From assembly GCA_046331705.1 (NCBI GenBank), contig JAXLQJ010000014.1, forward strand, positions 1 through 64,000: a stretch of 64,000 nt of DNA, given 5' to 3'. The notes under the pieces are model-generated. The model was not told where the DNA came from and did no database searches. It saw only the letters and a program-made list of their open reading frames with translations. This stretch comes from JADJOY01 sp046331705 [NCBI: bacterium] (GTDB lineage Bacteria > JADJOY01). Position numbers and translations under genes: made by a program. Below, piece after piece: positions 1-7,838 of this stretch (the first letter of the stretch is position 1; each line of letters starts with the position of its first letter).

Positions 1-270
1 CCGTTCTCCTCTGGCGCTGCTACTCGCCGCGCGGTTTCGCATGCTGTGAAGCAGAACGATGAGCCCGTGAATTCCTGCGGTCATGCCGACGATGGCGCCG
101 CCAAGCGTTCCCCAAGGCTCGATCGAGTAGCGCTTCCCGATCCACCCTCCCAGCCACAGGCCCCCGAGTACAGAGGCGCCGAACTGGGTCGCCATCGCGA
201 ACCCGTAACCCAGCTTGAGCATGGGGCCCGACTCGTTCGAGCCGGCACCGGATTCCGGTTGGCCTTCCAC
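1..270 (-). CDS. AtpZ/AtpI-like F1Fo ATP synthase accessory protein (partial)
   Basis: The reading frame stays open to the window edge, so the C-terminus is missing. The visible ~90 residues have a polar N-terminus and two hydrophobic helices: a first with MATQFGASVLGGLWLGGWIG, a loop with KRYSIEPWG, and a second with GGAIVGMTAGIHGLIVLL. The two-helix hairpin with Gly-rich helices and a short charged loop is the AtpZ (ATPase gene 1) pattern; such proteins sit at the head of atp operons and assist Fo assembly or ion transport. I chose the GTG at 270; the ATG at 222 (MLKLGYGF) is equally possible. An in-frame stop lies upstream at about 334. The gene runs away from hemL, so atpI/atpB would be expected beyond base 1. 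The identification rests on topology and motif only. Confidence 0.6.
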   Translation of the reverse strand, partial: MEGQPESGAGSNESGPMLKLGYGFAMATQFGASVLGGLWLGGWIGKRYSIEPWGTLGGAIVGMTAGIHGLIVLLHSMRNRAASSSARGER

Positions 271-422
271 GCGAATGGTGGCCCATTCGAGCGCACCGCA
301 AGGGGTCGAAGAGTTGCCGAAGGGCCGCGGTTTCTAGCACGCGACTTCGCAACGCGTCAACAACACCAAGGGGCCGCGAACCCCCGCCGCCACAGCCGGT
401 TGTGGTCGCCGTGACCGAAGGG

Positions 423-1718
423 TCAAACCGCCTCTGCGGCTTGCGAAAAAGCGCGCCTGGCCACACCCACGACGAGGTCGATGTCGGCCTCGGTGAGCGC
501 CGTCGAGACCATCGCGGCCTCGAACTGCGAGGGAGGCAGGTAGACGCCGCCATCGAGCATCGCGCGGAAGAACACGCCGAACTGGCGCACGTCCGAGCGC
601 AGCGCCGACTCGTGATCCGTCACCGGCCCCGCTTGGAAGAACACCGTCAGCAGCGAGCCCACGCGATTGATCGAGACCGTCACGCCGGCCTCGCGCGCGG
701 CGCCCGCGAGCCCGTCGGCCAGCTGCGCGCCGCTCGACTCGAGCAGCTCGTAGACCTTCGGGTCCGCGAGCAGCTCGAGGGTGGCGATCCCGGCGGCCAT
801 CGCGAGCGGGTTCCCCGAAAGCGTGCCCGCTTGATACACGGGGCCCGCGGGCGCGATCCGATCCATCAGATCGGCGCGTCCGCCGTAAGCGCCCACCGGC
901 AATCCACCACCCAGGATCTTCCCCATCGTGGTGAGATCGGGACGCACCCCGAAGCGTTGCTGCGCGCCGCCCGGGGCGACGCGAAATCCCGTGATGACCT
1001 CGTCGAAGACGAGCAGCGCGCCAGCCCGATCGGCGAGCGCGCGCAAGCCCGCCAGAAATCCGTCCGCCGGCGGCACCAGCCCCATGTTGCCCGCGACCGG
1101 CTCGACGATGATCGCGGCCACCTGCGCGGGGTGCGCGTCGAGCAGCGCTTCCACGGAGGCGAGGTCGTTGTAGCGCGCGGTGAGCGTCTCCGCCGCTTGC
1201 GCCGGCGTGACTCCCGGGCTGTCGGGAACGCCGAGCGTCATGGCGCCCGAGCCCGCTTTCACCAGCAAGCCGTCGGAGTGCCCGTGATAACAGCCCTCGA
1301 ACTTGAGGACGAGCGAGCGTCCGGTCGCGGCGCGCGCGAGCCTGAGCGCGCTCATGCACGCCTCGGTTCCCGAGCTCACCATGCGCACCCGCTCGACGAA
1401 CGGCATGCGCTCCACGACGAGATCCGCGAGCCTGACCTCGCCCGGGCTGGGCGCGCCGTAGCTGGTGCCCCGGCGCGCCGCCTCGGAGATGGCGCTCACC
1501 ACGCTCGGATGCGCGTGGCCGACGATCATCGGGCCCCACGACGAGAGCAGATCGACGTATTCGTTGCCGTCGACGTCGATCAGCCGCGCGCCGTGTGCGC
1601 GGGCGATGAAACGGGGATCGCCACCCACCGCGCGGAACGCGCGGACGGGGCTGTTCACGCCGCCGGGAATCCGGCTGCGCGCGTGGGCAAAGAGCTTGTT
1701 GCTGAGCTCGGTACGCAT
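423..1718 (-). CDS. hemL: Glutamate-1-semialdehyde 2,1-aminomutase
   Basis: A 431-aa PLP enzyme converting glutamate-1-semialdehyde to 5-aminolevulinate in the cytoplasmic C5 heme pathway. The length matches the family (about 426-430). It carries the N-terminal IPGGVNSPVRAF signature, the SSGTEA phosphate-binding segment near 115, YHGHSDG, the FDEVITGFR strand (Asp that holds the PLP nitrogen), and the Schiff-base lysine Lys267 in TTMGKILGGGLPVGA. I used ATG 1718 (MRTELSNKLF) rather than the upstream in-frame start at 1760, because the family begins at this point. It is divergent from the nuo operon across 170 bp. A TTGTCA/TATACA promoter candidate ends only a few bases upstream of this ATG, with no clear ribosome site. 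Other heme genes (hemE, hemN, hemY) are at the far end of the window. Confidence 0.96.
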   Translation of the reverse strand: MRTELSNKLFAHARSRIPGGVNSPVRAFRAVGGDPRFIARAHGARLIDVDGNEYVDLLSSWGPMIVGHAHPSVVSAISEAARRGTSYGAPSPGEVRLADLVVERMPFVERVRMVSSGTEACMSALRLARAATGRSLVLKFEGCYHGHSDGLLVKAGSGAMTLGVPDSPGVTPAQAAETLTARYNDLASVEALLDAHPAQVAAIIVEPVAGNMGLVPPADGFLAGLRALADRAGALLVFDEVITGFRVAPGGAQQRFGVRPDLTTMGKILGGGLPVGAYGGRADLMDRIAPAGPVYQAGTLSGNPLAMAAGIATLELLADPKVYELLESSGAQLADGLAGAAREAGVTVSINRVGSLLTVFFQAGPVTDHESALRSDVRQFGVFFRAMLDGGVYLPPSQFEAAMVSTALTEADIDLVVGVARRAFSQAAEAV

Positions 1719-1730
1719 CGGTGGCTGCGC

Positions 1731-1760
1731 TGTATACCCGCCGCATTCCACGCTTGACAA
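1731..1760 (-). promoter_or_regulatory. Candidate sigma70-type promoter for hemL
   Basis: Reading the minus strand, TTGTCA (1760-1755) and TATACA (1736-1731) are separated by 18 bp. That is 5/6 and 4/6 matches to the consensus hexamers, in an otherwise GC-rich gap. The predicted transcription start (about 1724) leaves only ~6 nt before the hemL ATG at 1718, which would make the message nearly leaderless. No Shine-Dalgarno sequence is visible there. Confidence 0.35.
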
Positions 1761-1888
1761 TGCGAAGTGGCATGCGCCACGGTTGGCGCAGTCGTCGTGC
1801 CGCGCTGCATCACGCGCCCGTCGAAGTCTCTCACGAGCGCAACTCTCGCCGGTCGTTCGCTCGAGGCCGCCGGAATTCGGTCTGCCCG

Positions 1889-2242
1889 ATGAATCCGTAC
1901 ATCCCGGTCTTGATCACGTTCATCGCCGCCGGCCTGTTGATCGGCGTCTTTCTCTTCTTCTGCCACGCGTTCGGTCCCAAGCACACCTCCTCGATCAAGA
2001 GCGACCCCTTCGAGTGCGGCAATCCGCCCTCGGGCCCGGCTCACGATCGCTTCGCGGTGCGCTTCTACATCGTGGCGATGCTCTTCCTGCTGTTCGACAT
2101 CGAAGTCGTGTTCCTCTACCCGTGGGCCATCCTCTTCAAGGACTTGGGCGGCCTCGGGATCGTGGAGATGGGCTTCTTCCTCGCGCTGCTGGTGGGCGGC
2201 CTCGCGTACGTGTGGTGGCGCGGCGCCCTCGAGTGGGAATGA
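1889..2242 (+). CDS. nuoA: NADH-quinone oxidoreductase subunit A
   Basis: A 117-aa membrane subunit of NDH-1 (complex I) with three predicted helices. The diagnostic loop between helices 1 and 2 is present (DPFECGNPPSG, with the quinone-site cysteine), and helix 2 has RFYIVAMLFLLFDIEVVFLY with the conserved acidic pair. The start is the ATG giving MNPYIPVLITF; upstream in-frame codons encode a non-hydrophobic, family-unlike extension. It is the first gene of a run of membrane-arm genes. nuoH follows 45 bp downstream, in place of the usual nuoB-C-D. Confidence 0.95.
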   Translation: MNPYIPVLITFIAAGLLIGVFLFFCHAFGPKHTSSIKSDPFECGNPPSGPAHDRFAVRFYIVAMLFLLFDIEVVFLYPWAILFKDLGGLGIVEMGFFLALLVGGLAYVWWRGALEWE

Positions 2243-2287
2243 CCCTCGGTGCCCGGCCAACCCAGCGTTCCGTGAGCTGATCGAACC

Positions 2288-3370
2288 GTGGATCTCATCG
2301 CAATCCTGATCGTGGTGGCGAAAGTCGCCTTCGTGCTGGTGGTGGTGCTCCACTTCGGCGCCCTCATGACGTGGGCCGAGCGCAAGCAAGCCGCGCTGAT
2401 CCAGGATCGCATCGGCCCCAACCGGATCAACATCCTGGGGGTCAAGGCGATCGGTCTCATCCAGATCGTGGCGGATGGGATCAAGATGATCATGAAGGAA
2501 GACTTCATCCCGGCAGGCGCGCATCGCCTCTACCACACGCTGGCGCCGGCCATCGCCATGTTCCCGGCGTTGGTCGCGCTGGCGGTGGTCCCGTTCGGGC
2601 CGAGCTTCGACGTCGCGGGCCGGCACATCGAGCTGCAGGTGGCGCACCTCGACGTCGGCATCCTCTTCGTGCTGGCGGTGAGCTCGCTCGGCGTCTACGG
2701 CATCGCGCTCGCGGGCTGGGCCTCGAACAACAAGTACTCGCTGCTCGGCACCGTGCGCGCGACCGCGCAGATGATCAGCTACGAGATCCCGATGGGGCTC
2801 GCGATCATCGGCATCGTCATGACCTACGGCACGCTCGAGATGAACAAGATCGTCGAGCTGCAGGGCGAGTATTTCCGTCTCGGCGGGTTCCCGATCCTGC
2901 CCAAGTGGGGGATCTTCTACCAGCCGCTCGGCTTCGTCCTGCTCTTCACGGCGCTCATCGCCGAGACCAAGCGCACGCCGTTCGACTTGCCCGAGGGCGA
3001 GAGCGAGCTGGTGGCCGGGTTCAACGTCGAGTACTCGGGGATGAAGTGGGGGATGTTCTTCCTCGGGGAGTTCGCCTCGATCGTCGTGGTGTCGGCGCTC
3101 ATGGCCACGCTCTACCTGGGCGGCTGGCAGATTCCGTACGTGGATCTGCCGGCGTTGCCGGTGCTGCCGCGGGTGCTGCTCGGCATCGTGGCGTTCTTCG
3201 GCAAGGTGATCGTGCTGTGCTTCCTCCAGCTGTTGATTCGCTGGACGCTGCCGCGCTTCCGCTACGACCAGCTCATGGACCTCGGCTGGAAGCGGCTGCT
3301 GCCGCTCGCCATCGCCAACGTTCCTCTCACCGCCGTGTGGATCTGGCTCCTCGGCGGGATGCACGGCTGA
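2288..3370 (+). CDS. nuoH: NADH-quinone oxidoreductase subunit H
   Basis: A 360-aa polytopic subunit that forms the junction between the quinone chamber and the first proton channel. Family signatures are present: AERKQAALIQDRIGPNR near residue 31, KMIMKEDFIPAGA, GWASNNKYSLLG, RATAQMISYEIPMGL, and the acidic ETKRTPFDLPEGESELVAG loop. The start is GTG (2288), placed where family members begin. In most genomes nuoI follows nuoH; here nuoJ begins 7 bp after the stop, so the Fe-S subunit NuoI is not encoded in this operon. Confidence 0.97.
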   Translation: MDLIAILIVVAKVAFVLVVVLHFGALMTWAERKQAALIQDRIGPNRINILGVKAIGLIQIVADGIKMIMKEDFIPAGAHRLYHTLAPAIAMFPALVALAVVPFGPSFDVAGRHIELQVAHLDVGILFVLAVSSLGVYGIALAGWASNNKYSLLGTVRATAQMISYEIPMGLAIIGIVMTYGTLEMNKIVELQGEYFRLGGFPILPKWGIFYQPLGFVLLFTALIAETKRTPFDLPEGESELVAGFNVEYSGMKWGMFFLGEFASIVVVSALMATLYLGGWQIPYVDLPALPVLPRVLLGIVAFFGKVIVLCFLQLLIRWTLPRFRYDQLMDLGWKRLLPLAIANVPLTAVWIWLLGGMHG

Positions 3371-3377
3371 GCTCGCG

Positions 3378-3914
3378 ATGAGTGCTGCGATCGCCTTCTA
3401 CGTCCTGGCCCTCGGCGCGGTCACCACCGCACTGGGCGTGGTCCTGCTGCGCAACCCGATCTCGAGCGCGCTCAATCTGGTCTTGAGCTTGTGCTTCGTC
3501 GCCGGGATCTACGCCCTCCTCGAGGCGCACTTCGTCGCGGCGGTGCAGGTCACCGTGTACGCCGGCGCGATCATGGTGCTCTTCACGTTCGTGATCATGC
3601 TCCTCGACCTCGCCCGCGAGCCCATCCAGCACGGTCCGCCCGAGGGGCTCGGGAAGGCGGCGGTGATGGGCGCCCTCGGCGCGATCTTCGTCGGCATCGT
3701 CATGAACGCCGTGCGCGGCGACATCCGGGCACCCGGCTCGGCGGGGCTGCCGCCGGCGAGAGTGGCCGAGCTCGGCGGCAATTCGCGGCTCGTGGGTGAG
3801 CTGCTCTTCGGCCCGTACCTGCTGCCGTTCGAGATCGCCGGCGTGCTGCTGGTGGTCGCGCTGGTGGGGACGGTGGTCATGGCGAAGCGCGAACGCGAAG
3901 GGAAAGCCTCGTGA
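3378..3914 (+). CDS. nuoJ: NADH-quinone oxidoreductase subunit J
   Basis: A 178-aa NDH-1 membrane subunit with five predicted helices. The NuoJ pattern includes [20 protein letters not shown] in helix 2 and [20 protein letters not shown] in helix 3, the segment whose pi-bulge helps transmit conformational change. A Gly/Pro loop follows, then a final helix, [20 protein letters not shown]. The ATG lies 7 bp after the nuoH stop. The last codon overlaps the GTG of nuoK (GTGA), implying translational coupling. Confidence 0.95.
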   Translation: MSAAIAFYVLALGAVTTALGVVLLRNPISSALNLVLSLCFVAGIYALLEAHFVAAVQVTVYAGAIMVLFTFVIMLLDLAREPIQHGPPEGLGKAAVMGALGAIFVGIVMNAVRGDIRAPGSAGLPPARVAELGGNSRLVGELLFGPYLLPFEIAGVLLVVALVGTVVMAKREREGKAS

Positions 3915-4213
3915 TCACCTTGGCGCACTACCTGGGGCTCAGCGCCGCGCTGTTCGCGATCGGCGCCACGGGCGTCCTGGTCCGCAAGAACGCGTTGATC
4001 GTGTTCATGAGCGTCGAGCTGATGCTCAACGCCTCGCACCTGGCACTGGTCGCGTTCTCGCGCTTTCGCGAGGCGCTCGACGGGCAGGTGCTGGTGTTCT
4101 TCGGCATGACGGTGGCGGCCGCCGAGGTCGCCGTGGGGCTGGCGATCATCATCGCCGTGTTCCGCTCGCGCAAGACGGTGAACATCGACGAGCTCAGGAC
4201 CTTGAACGGATGA
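3911..4213 (+). CDS. nuoK: NADH-quinone oxidoreductase subunit K
   Basis: A 100-aa, three-helix NDH-1 subunit of normal length. It shows the typical [20 protein letters not shown] start, [17 protein letters not shown] with the essential membrane glutamate in helix 2, and [17 protein letters not shown] with the second membrane glutamate in helix 3. The start is GTG (3911), overlapping the nuoJ stop by 4 bases. The stop region overlaps an ATG (4210) in the nuoL frame. Confidence 0.96.
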   Translation: MITLAHYLGLSAALFAIGATGVLVRKNALIVFMSVELMLNASHLALVAFSRFREALDGQVLVFFGMTVAAAEVAVGLAIIIAVFRSRKTVNIDELRTLNG

Positions 4214-4233
4214 GCGGCGCAACCGGAGAGGCG

Positions 4234-6168
4234 ATGACACAGGTTCCGACGGCGTTGGCCGCGGTGCCGCTGATCCCGCTGTTGCCGCTCTTCGGCGCGG
4301 CGATGAACGGGATCCTGGGCCGGACGTTCAACCGCACCGTGGTCTCGGCGATCGGGTGCGGGACGCTCGGCATCTCGTTCGCCCTCACGGTGTGGGCGTT
4401 CCTGGCGTTCCCCGCAGGCGCGGAGCCGCACGTCCTGACGCTCTTCCCGTGGATCCAGGCCGGCGGGTTCCACGTGGACGCAGGGCTCCAGATCGACCAG
4501 CTCTCGCTGACGCTGATGCTGGTGGTGACGGGCGTGGGCTTCCTGATCCACGTCTACTCGACCGCGTACATGCACGAAGACCCCAGCTACGCGCGCTACT
4601 TCGCGTACCTGAACCTGTTCGTGTTCGCGATGTCGATGCTGGTGCTGGGGTCCTCGCTTCCGCTCATGTTCCTGGGCTGGGAGGGCGTGGGCCTGTGCTC
4701 GTACCTGCTGATCGGGTTCTGGTTCGAGGACCCGGCGAAGGCGAGCGCCGGGAAGAAGGCGTTCATCGTCAATCGCATCGGCGACGCCGGCTTCATCCTC
4801 GGCGTGCTGTGGCTCTACCAGGCGACCGGGCGCGTGGACTTCGAGGGGCTACGCGCGGCGATCCAGGCGAACCCAGGCCTGGTGAGCGGCGCGGCCACCG
4901 GCATCGGGCTGCTGCTCTTCGTGGGCGCTTGCGGCAAGAGCGCCCAGATCCCGCTCTACGTGTGGTTGCCGGACGCGATGGCTGGACCCACGCCGGTCTC
5001 GGCGCTGATCCACGCGGCCACGATGGTCACGGCGGGCGTGTACATGATCGCGCGCCTCAACTTCGTCTACGTGCTCGCACCGGTGGCCATGACCGTGGTG
5101 GCATGCGTCGGCGCAGCGACCGCGCTCTTCGCCGGCACCATCGGGCTCGCGCAGTGGGACATCAAGAAGGTCCTCGCCTACTCCACCGTGAGCCAGCTCG
5201 GCTACATGTTTCTCGCGGTGGGCGTGGGAGCCTTCGACGCCGGCGTCTTCCACCTCGTGACCCACGCGTTCTTCAAGGCGCTGCTCTTCCTCGGCTCGGG
5301 CAGCGTGATCCACGCCCTCGGCGGCGAGCAGGACATCCGCAAGATGGGTGGCCTCGCGAAGAAGATCCCGGGCACGTGCGCGACCTTCGTGATCGGCACG
5401 ATCGCCATCGCGGGAATCTGGCCCTTCGCAGGCTTCTACTCGAAGGACGAGATCCTGATCGGCGCGCTCGTGCACCGCAATCCGGTCGTGGGCGTGCTGC
5501 CGCAGGTGCTGTGCGCCGTGGGCCTCGTCGCGGCGATCATCACCGCGTTCTACATGTGGCGGCTCACGGTGCTCACGTTCTTCAGTCCCTCGCGGATGGA
5601 CCACGAGGTCGAGCATCACGTCCACGAATCGCCGATCGCGATGCTGGGACCGCTGGTGATCCTGGCGGTGCTCAGCGCCGGCGCGGGCGCATTCCTGGTT
5701 CACGTGCGACCGCTGCACCATTTCCTGGAGCCGATCTTCGAGATCGTCGGTGCCGCGCCCCCGTGGGGCACGGTGGACGAGCATGCGCTGCACACGGCCG
5801 AGTCGAGCCTGCCCATCGTGAGCGTGCTGGCGGCGCTCGCGGCTTCCGGCGCGGCGTTCGCGATCTTCCGGCGCGGCGTGCCCCCGATCCCCAAGTCGGT
5901 CGAGCCGGTGCAAACGCTGCTCGAGAACAAGTACTGGGTGGACGAGGGCTACGCAGCCGCGATCGTGCGCCCGTTCTGGGCCGTGAGCCGCTGGCTCTGG
6001 AGGTTCGTGGACGCCGTCGTCATCGACGGCATCGTGAACGGCGTGGCGGCCGTCGCCGTCGCCACCAGCGGTGCGGTGCGCCGCTGGACCACCGGCAACA
6101 CCCAGATCTACGCACTCTCGATCTTCCTGGGACTCTTGGCGCTCTTGGCCGCGCTCACGATCGTGTGA
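4234..6168 (+). CDS. nuoL: NADH-quinone oxidoreductase subunit L
   Basis: A 644-aa antiporter-like proton-pumping subunit of NDH-1. Signatures seen are the FLGWEGVGLCSYLLIGFWF motif with the channel glutamate, NRIGDAGFILGV, PLYVWLPDAMAGPTPVSALI with the TM8 motif, THAFFKALLFLGSGSVIHA, and a long C-terminal amphipathic region. The ATG at 4234 has a GGAGAG ribosome site 4 bases upstream and starts right at the family N-terminus. ATG 4210 overlaps the nuoK stop and would add eight polar residues, so coupled initiation there is the alternative. nuoM follows after 37 bp. Confidence 0.96.
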   Translation: MTQVPTALAAVPLIPLLPLFGAAMNGILGRTFNRTVVSAIGCGTLGISFALTVWAFLAFPAGAEPHVLTLFPWIQAGGFHVDAGLQIDQLSLTLMLVVTGVGFLIHVYSTAYMHEDPSYARYFAYLNLFVFAMSMLVLGSSLPLMFLGWEGVGLCSYLLIGFWFEDPAKASAGKKAFIVNRIGDAGFILGVLWLYQATGRVDFEGLRAAIQANPGLVSGAATGIGLLLFVGACGKSAQIPLYVWLPDAMAGPTPVSALIHAATMVTAGVYMIARLNFVYVLAPVAMTVVACVGAATALFAGTIGLAQWDIKKVLAYSTVSQLGYMFLAVGVGAFDAGVFHLVTHAFFKALLFLGSGSVIHALGGEQDIRKMGGLAKKIPGTCATFVIGTIAIAGIWPFAGFYSKDEILIGALVHRNPVVGVLPQVLCAVGLVAAIITAFYMWRLTVLTFFSPSRMDHEVEHHVHESPIAMLGPLVILAVLSAGAGAFLVHVRPLHHFLEPIFEIVGAAPPWGTVDEHALHTAESSLPIVSVLAALAASGAAFAIFRRGVPPIPKSVEPVQTLLENKYWVDEGYAAAIVRPFWAVSRWLWRFVDAVVIDGIVNGVAAVAVATSGAVRRWTTGNTQIYALSIFLGLLALLAALTIV

Positions 6169-6205
6169 CCTGGAACGCGCCGAAGCGAGTTGGCAAGGCG
6201 AGCCG

Positions 6206-7801
6206 ATGACCTCCCTCTTCCACGTGCTGCATCCCCTGACGGTGCTGCTCGCGCTCCCGCTGGTGGGAGCCGTGATCCTGCTGGCGGTCCGGGGCCTCGA
6301 CGAGCGCTCGGTACGGCAGATCGCGCTGATCTTCTCCGGCGTCACGTTCCTCGTGAGCTTGGCGGTCTTCCTCGGCACGCCGGGCGGCGCGCTCGCCCAG
6401 AGCCTCGGTCAGCCGGTCTCCGACGAGGTTCAGGCGACCTGGATCCCTTCGCTGGGCATCAGCTACCACCTCAAGATCGACGGGCTCAGCCATTTCCTGG
6501 TGTTGCTCACGACGTTCCTGACCCCACTGGTGATCCTGGGCTCGTGGGAGGCCGTCGACCGCCGCGTCGCTGGCTACCACGCCGCGATGCTCGCGCTCGA
6601 GAGCGCGATGATCGGCGCGTTCCTCGCCGTGGATCTCTTCCTCTTCTACGTGTTCTGGGAAGCGATGCTCATCCCGATGTACTTCCTCATCGGGGTGTGG
6701 GGCGGAAAGCGCCGGATCTACGCGACGGTCAAGTTCTTCCTCTACACGCTGGTGGGCAGCCTGCTCATGCTGGTGGCGATCGTGAAGCTCGCGTTCGTCG
6801 TCGCGGGACTCAACGGCGGGCAGCTCTCGTTCGACCTCGCCGATCTGATGGCGTCGCACGGACGCATTCCCCCAGCCGTCCAGGCCTGGCTCTTCGCCGC
6901 GTTCGCGGCGAGCTTCGCGATCAAGGTGCCGCTCTTCCCGTTCCACACCTGGCTGCCCGACGCCCACGTCGAGGCTCCCACGGGCGGATCGGTGATCCTG
7001 GCCGGCATCCTCCTCAAGATGGGAACGTACGGTTTCCTGCGCTTCGCCATCCCGCTCTTCCCGGTGGCGGCGATGCAAGCCGCGCCCTGGATCATCGGGC
7101 TCGCCGCGATCGGAATCGTCTACGGCGCGTGGGTCGCGAGCGTGCAGCAGGACGTGAAGAAGCTGGTCGCCTATTCCAGCGTGAGCCACTTGGGCTACGT
7201 GATGCTCGGGCTCTTCGTCTTCAACGTCGAGGGCATGCAGGGCGCGCTGCTGCAGATGATCAACCACGGTCTCTCGACGGGCGCGCTCTTCTTCCTGGTG
7301 GGCATGATCTACGAGCGACGCCACACCCGCGAGCTGGCGGCGTTCGGCGGCATCGCGAAGGTGATGCCGGTGTTCGCGGCGCTCTTCCTCGTCGTGACGC
7401 TCTCCTCGATCGGACTACCCGGGCTGAACGGCTTCATCGGGGAGCTTCTGGTGCTGGCTGGCGCGTTCCCGGTGTCGAAGGTGCTCACGCTGGTGGTGGC
7501 CACCGGCATGATCTGGGGCGCCGTCTACATGCTCACCGCGTACCAGAAGGTGTTCTTCGGACCTGTGACGCTGGACGAGAACCGATCCCTCGTCGATCTC
7601 GGCAAGCGCGAGATCGCGATCCTGCTCTTGATGCTCGCGCCGTGCGTGTGGATCGGCGTCTATCCGCGCCCCTTGCTGGCGCGCGCCGAGCCCGAGCTCA
7701 CGCAGCTCACCGATCAGGTTCGCGAGGACTACGCGACCGCCATGGGTGAGCCGGTGCGGCGCGCCCAGGAACGCTTGAACCGCGTCACCAGCACGCGCTG
7801 A
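6206..7801 (+). CDS. nuoM: NADH-quinone oxidoreductase subunit M
   Basis: A 531-aa antiporter-like NDH-1 subunit. Seen are KIDGLSHFLVLLTTFLTPLV in the N-terminal third, FYVFWEAMLIPMYFLIGVWG with the channel glutamate near residue 150, FPFHTWLPDAHVEAPTGGSV, KKLVAYSSVSHLGYVMLG, and MINHGLSTGALFFLVGMIYE. The length is normal for NuoM. ATG 6206 is preceded by an AAGGCGAG ribosome-site-like stretch; the longer open frame upstream overlaps nuoL out of frame and is not used. It sits between nuoL and nuoN, as in standard operons. Confidence 0.96.
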   Translation: MTSLFHVLHPLTVLLALPLVGAVILLAVRGLDERSVRQIALIFSGVTFLVSLAVFLGTPGGALAQSLGQPVSDEVQATWIPSLGISYHLKIDGLSHFLVLLTTFLTPLVILGSWEAVDRRVAGYHAAMLALESAMIGAFLAVDLFLFYVFWEAMLIPMYFLIGVWGGKRRIYATVKFFLYTLVGSLLMLVAIVKLAFVVAGLNGGQLSFDLADLMASHGRIPPAVQAWLFAAFAASFAIKVPLFPFHTWLPDAHVEAPTGGSVILAGILLKMGTYGFLRFAIPLFPVAAMQAAPWIIGLAAIGIVYGAWVASVQQDVKKLVAYSSVSHLGYVMLGLFVFNVEGMQGALLQMINHGLSTGALFFLVGMIYERRHTRELAAFGGIAKVMPVFAALFLVVTLSSIGLPGLNGFIGELLVLAGAFPVSKVLTLVVATGMIWGAVYMLTAYQKVFFGPVTLDENRSLVDLGKREIAILLLMLAPCVWIGVYPRPLLARAEPELTQLTDQVREDYATAMGEPVRRAQERLNRVTSTR

Positions 7802-7838
7802 GCCGACCGTCCGGAACCCCTTCGCGGAGCCCGCAACC

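Noticed and set aside
1655-3364. Long open frame antisense to the hemL/nuoA/nuoH region
   Set aside because: GC-rich third positions keep antisense frames open. It has Arg/Glu/His-rich low-complexity composition, no ribosome site, and lies across recognised genes. The same reasoning removes the other long antisense frames over nuo, P450, FHA and heme genes.
4210-4233. nuoL start at the ATG overlapping nuoK
   Set aside because: Possible through coupling, but the ATG at 4234 has a well-spaced GGAGAG and matches the family N-terminus.
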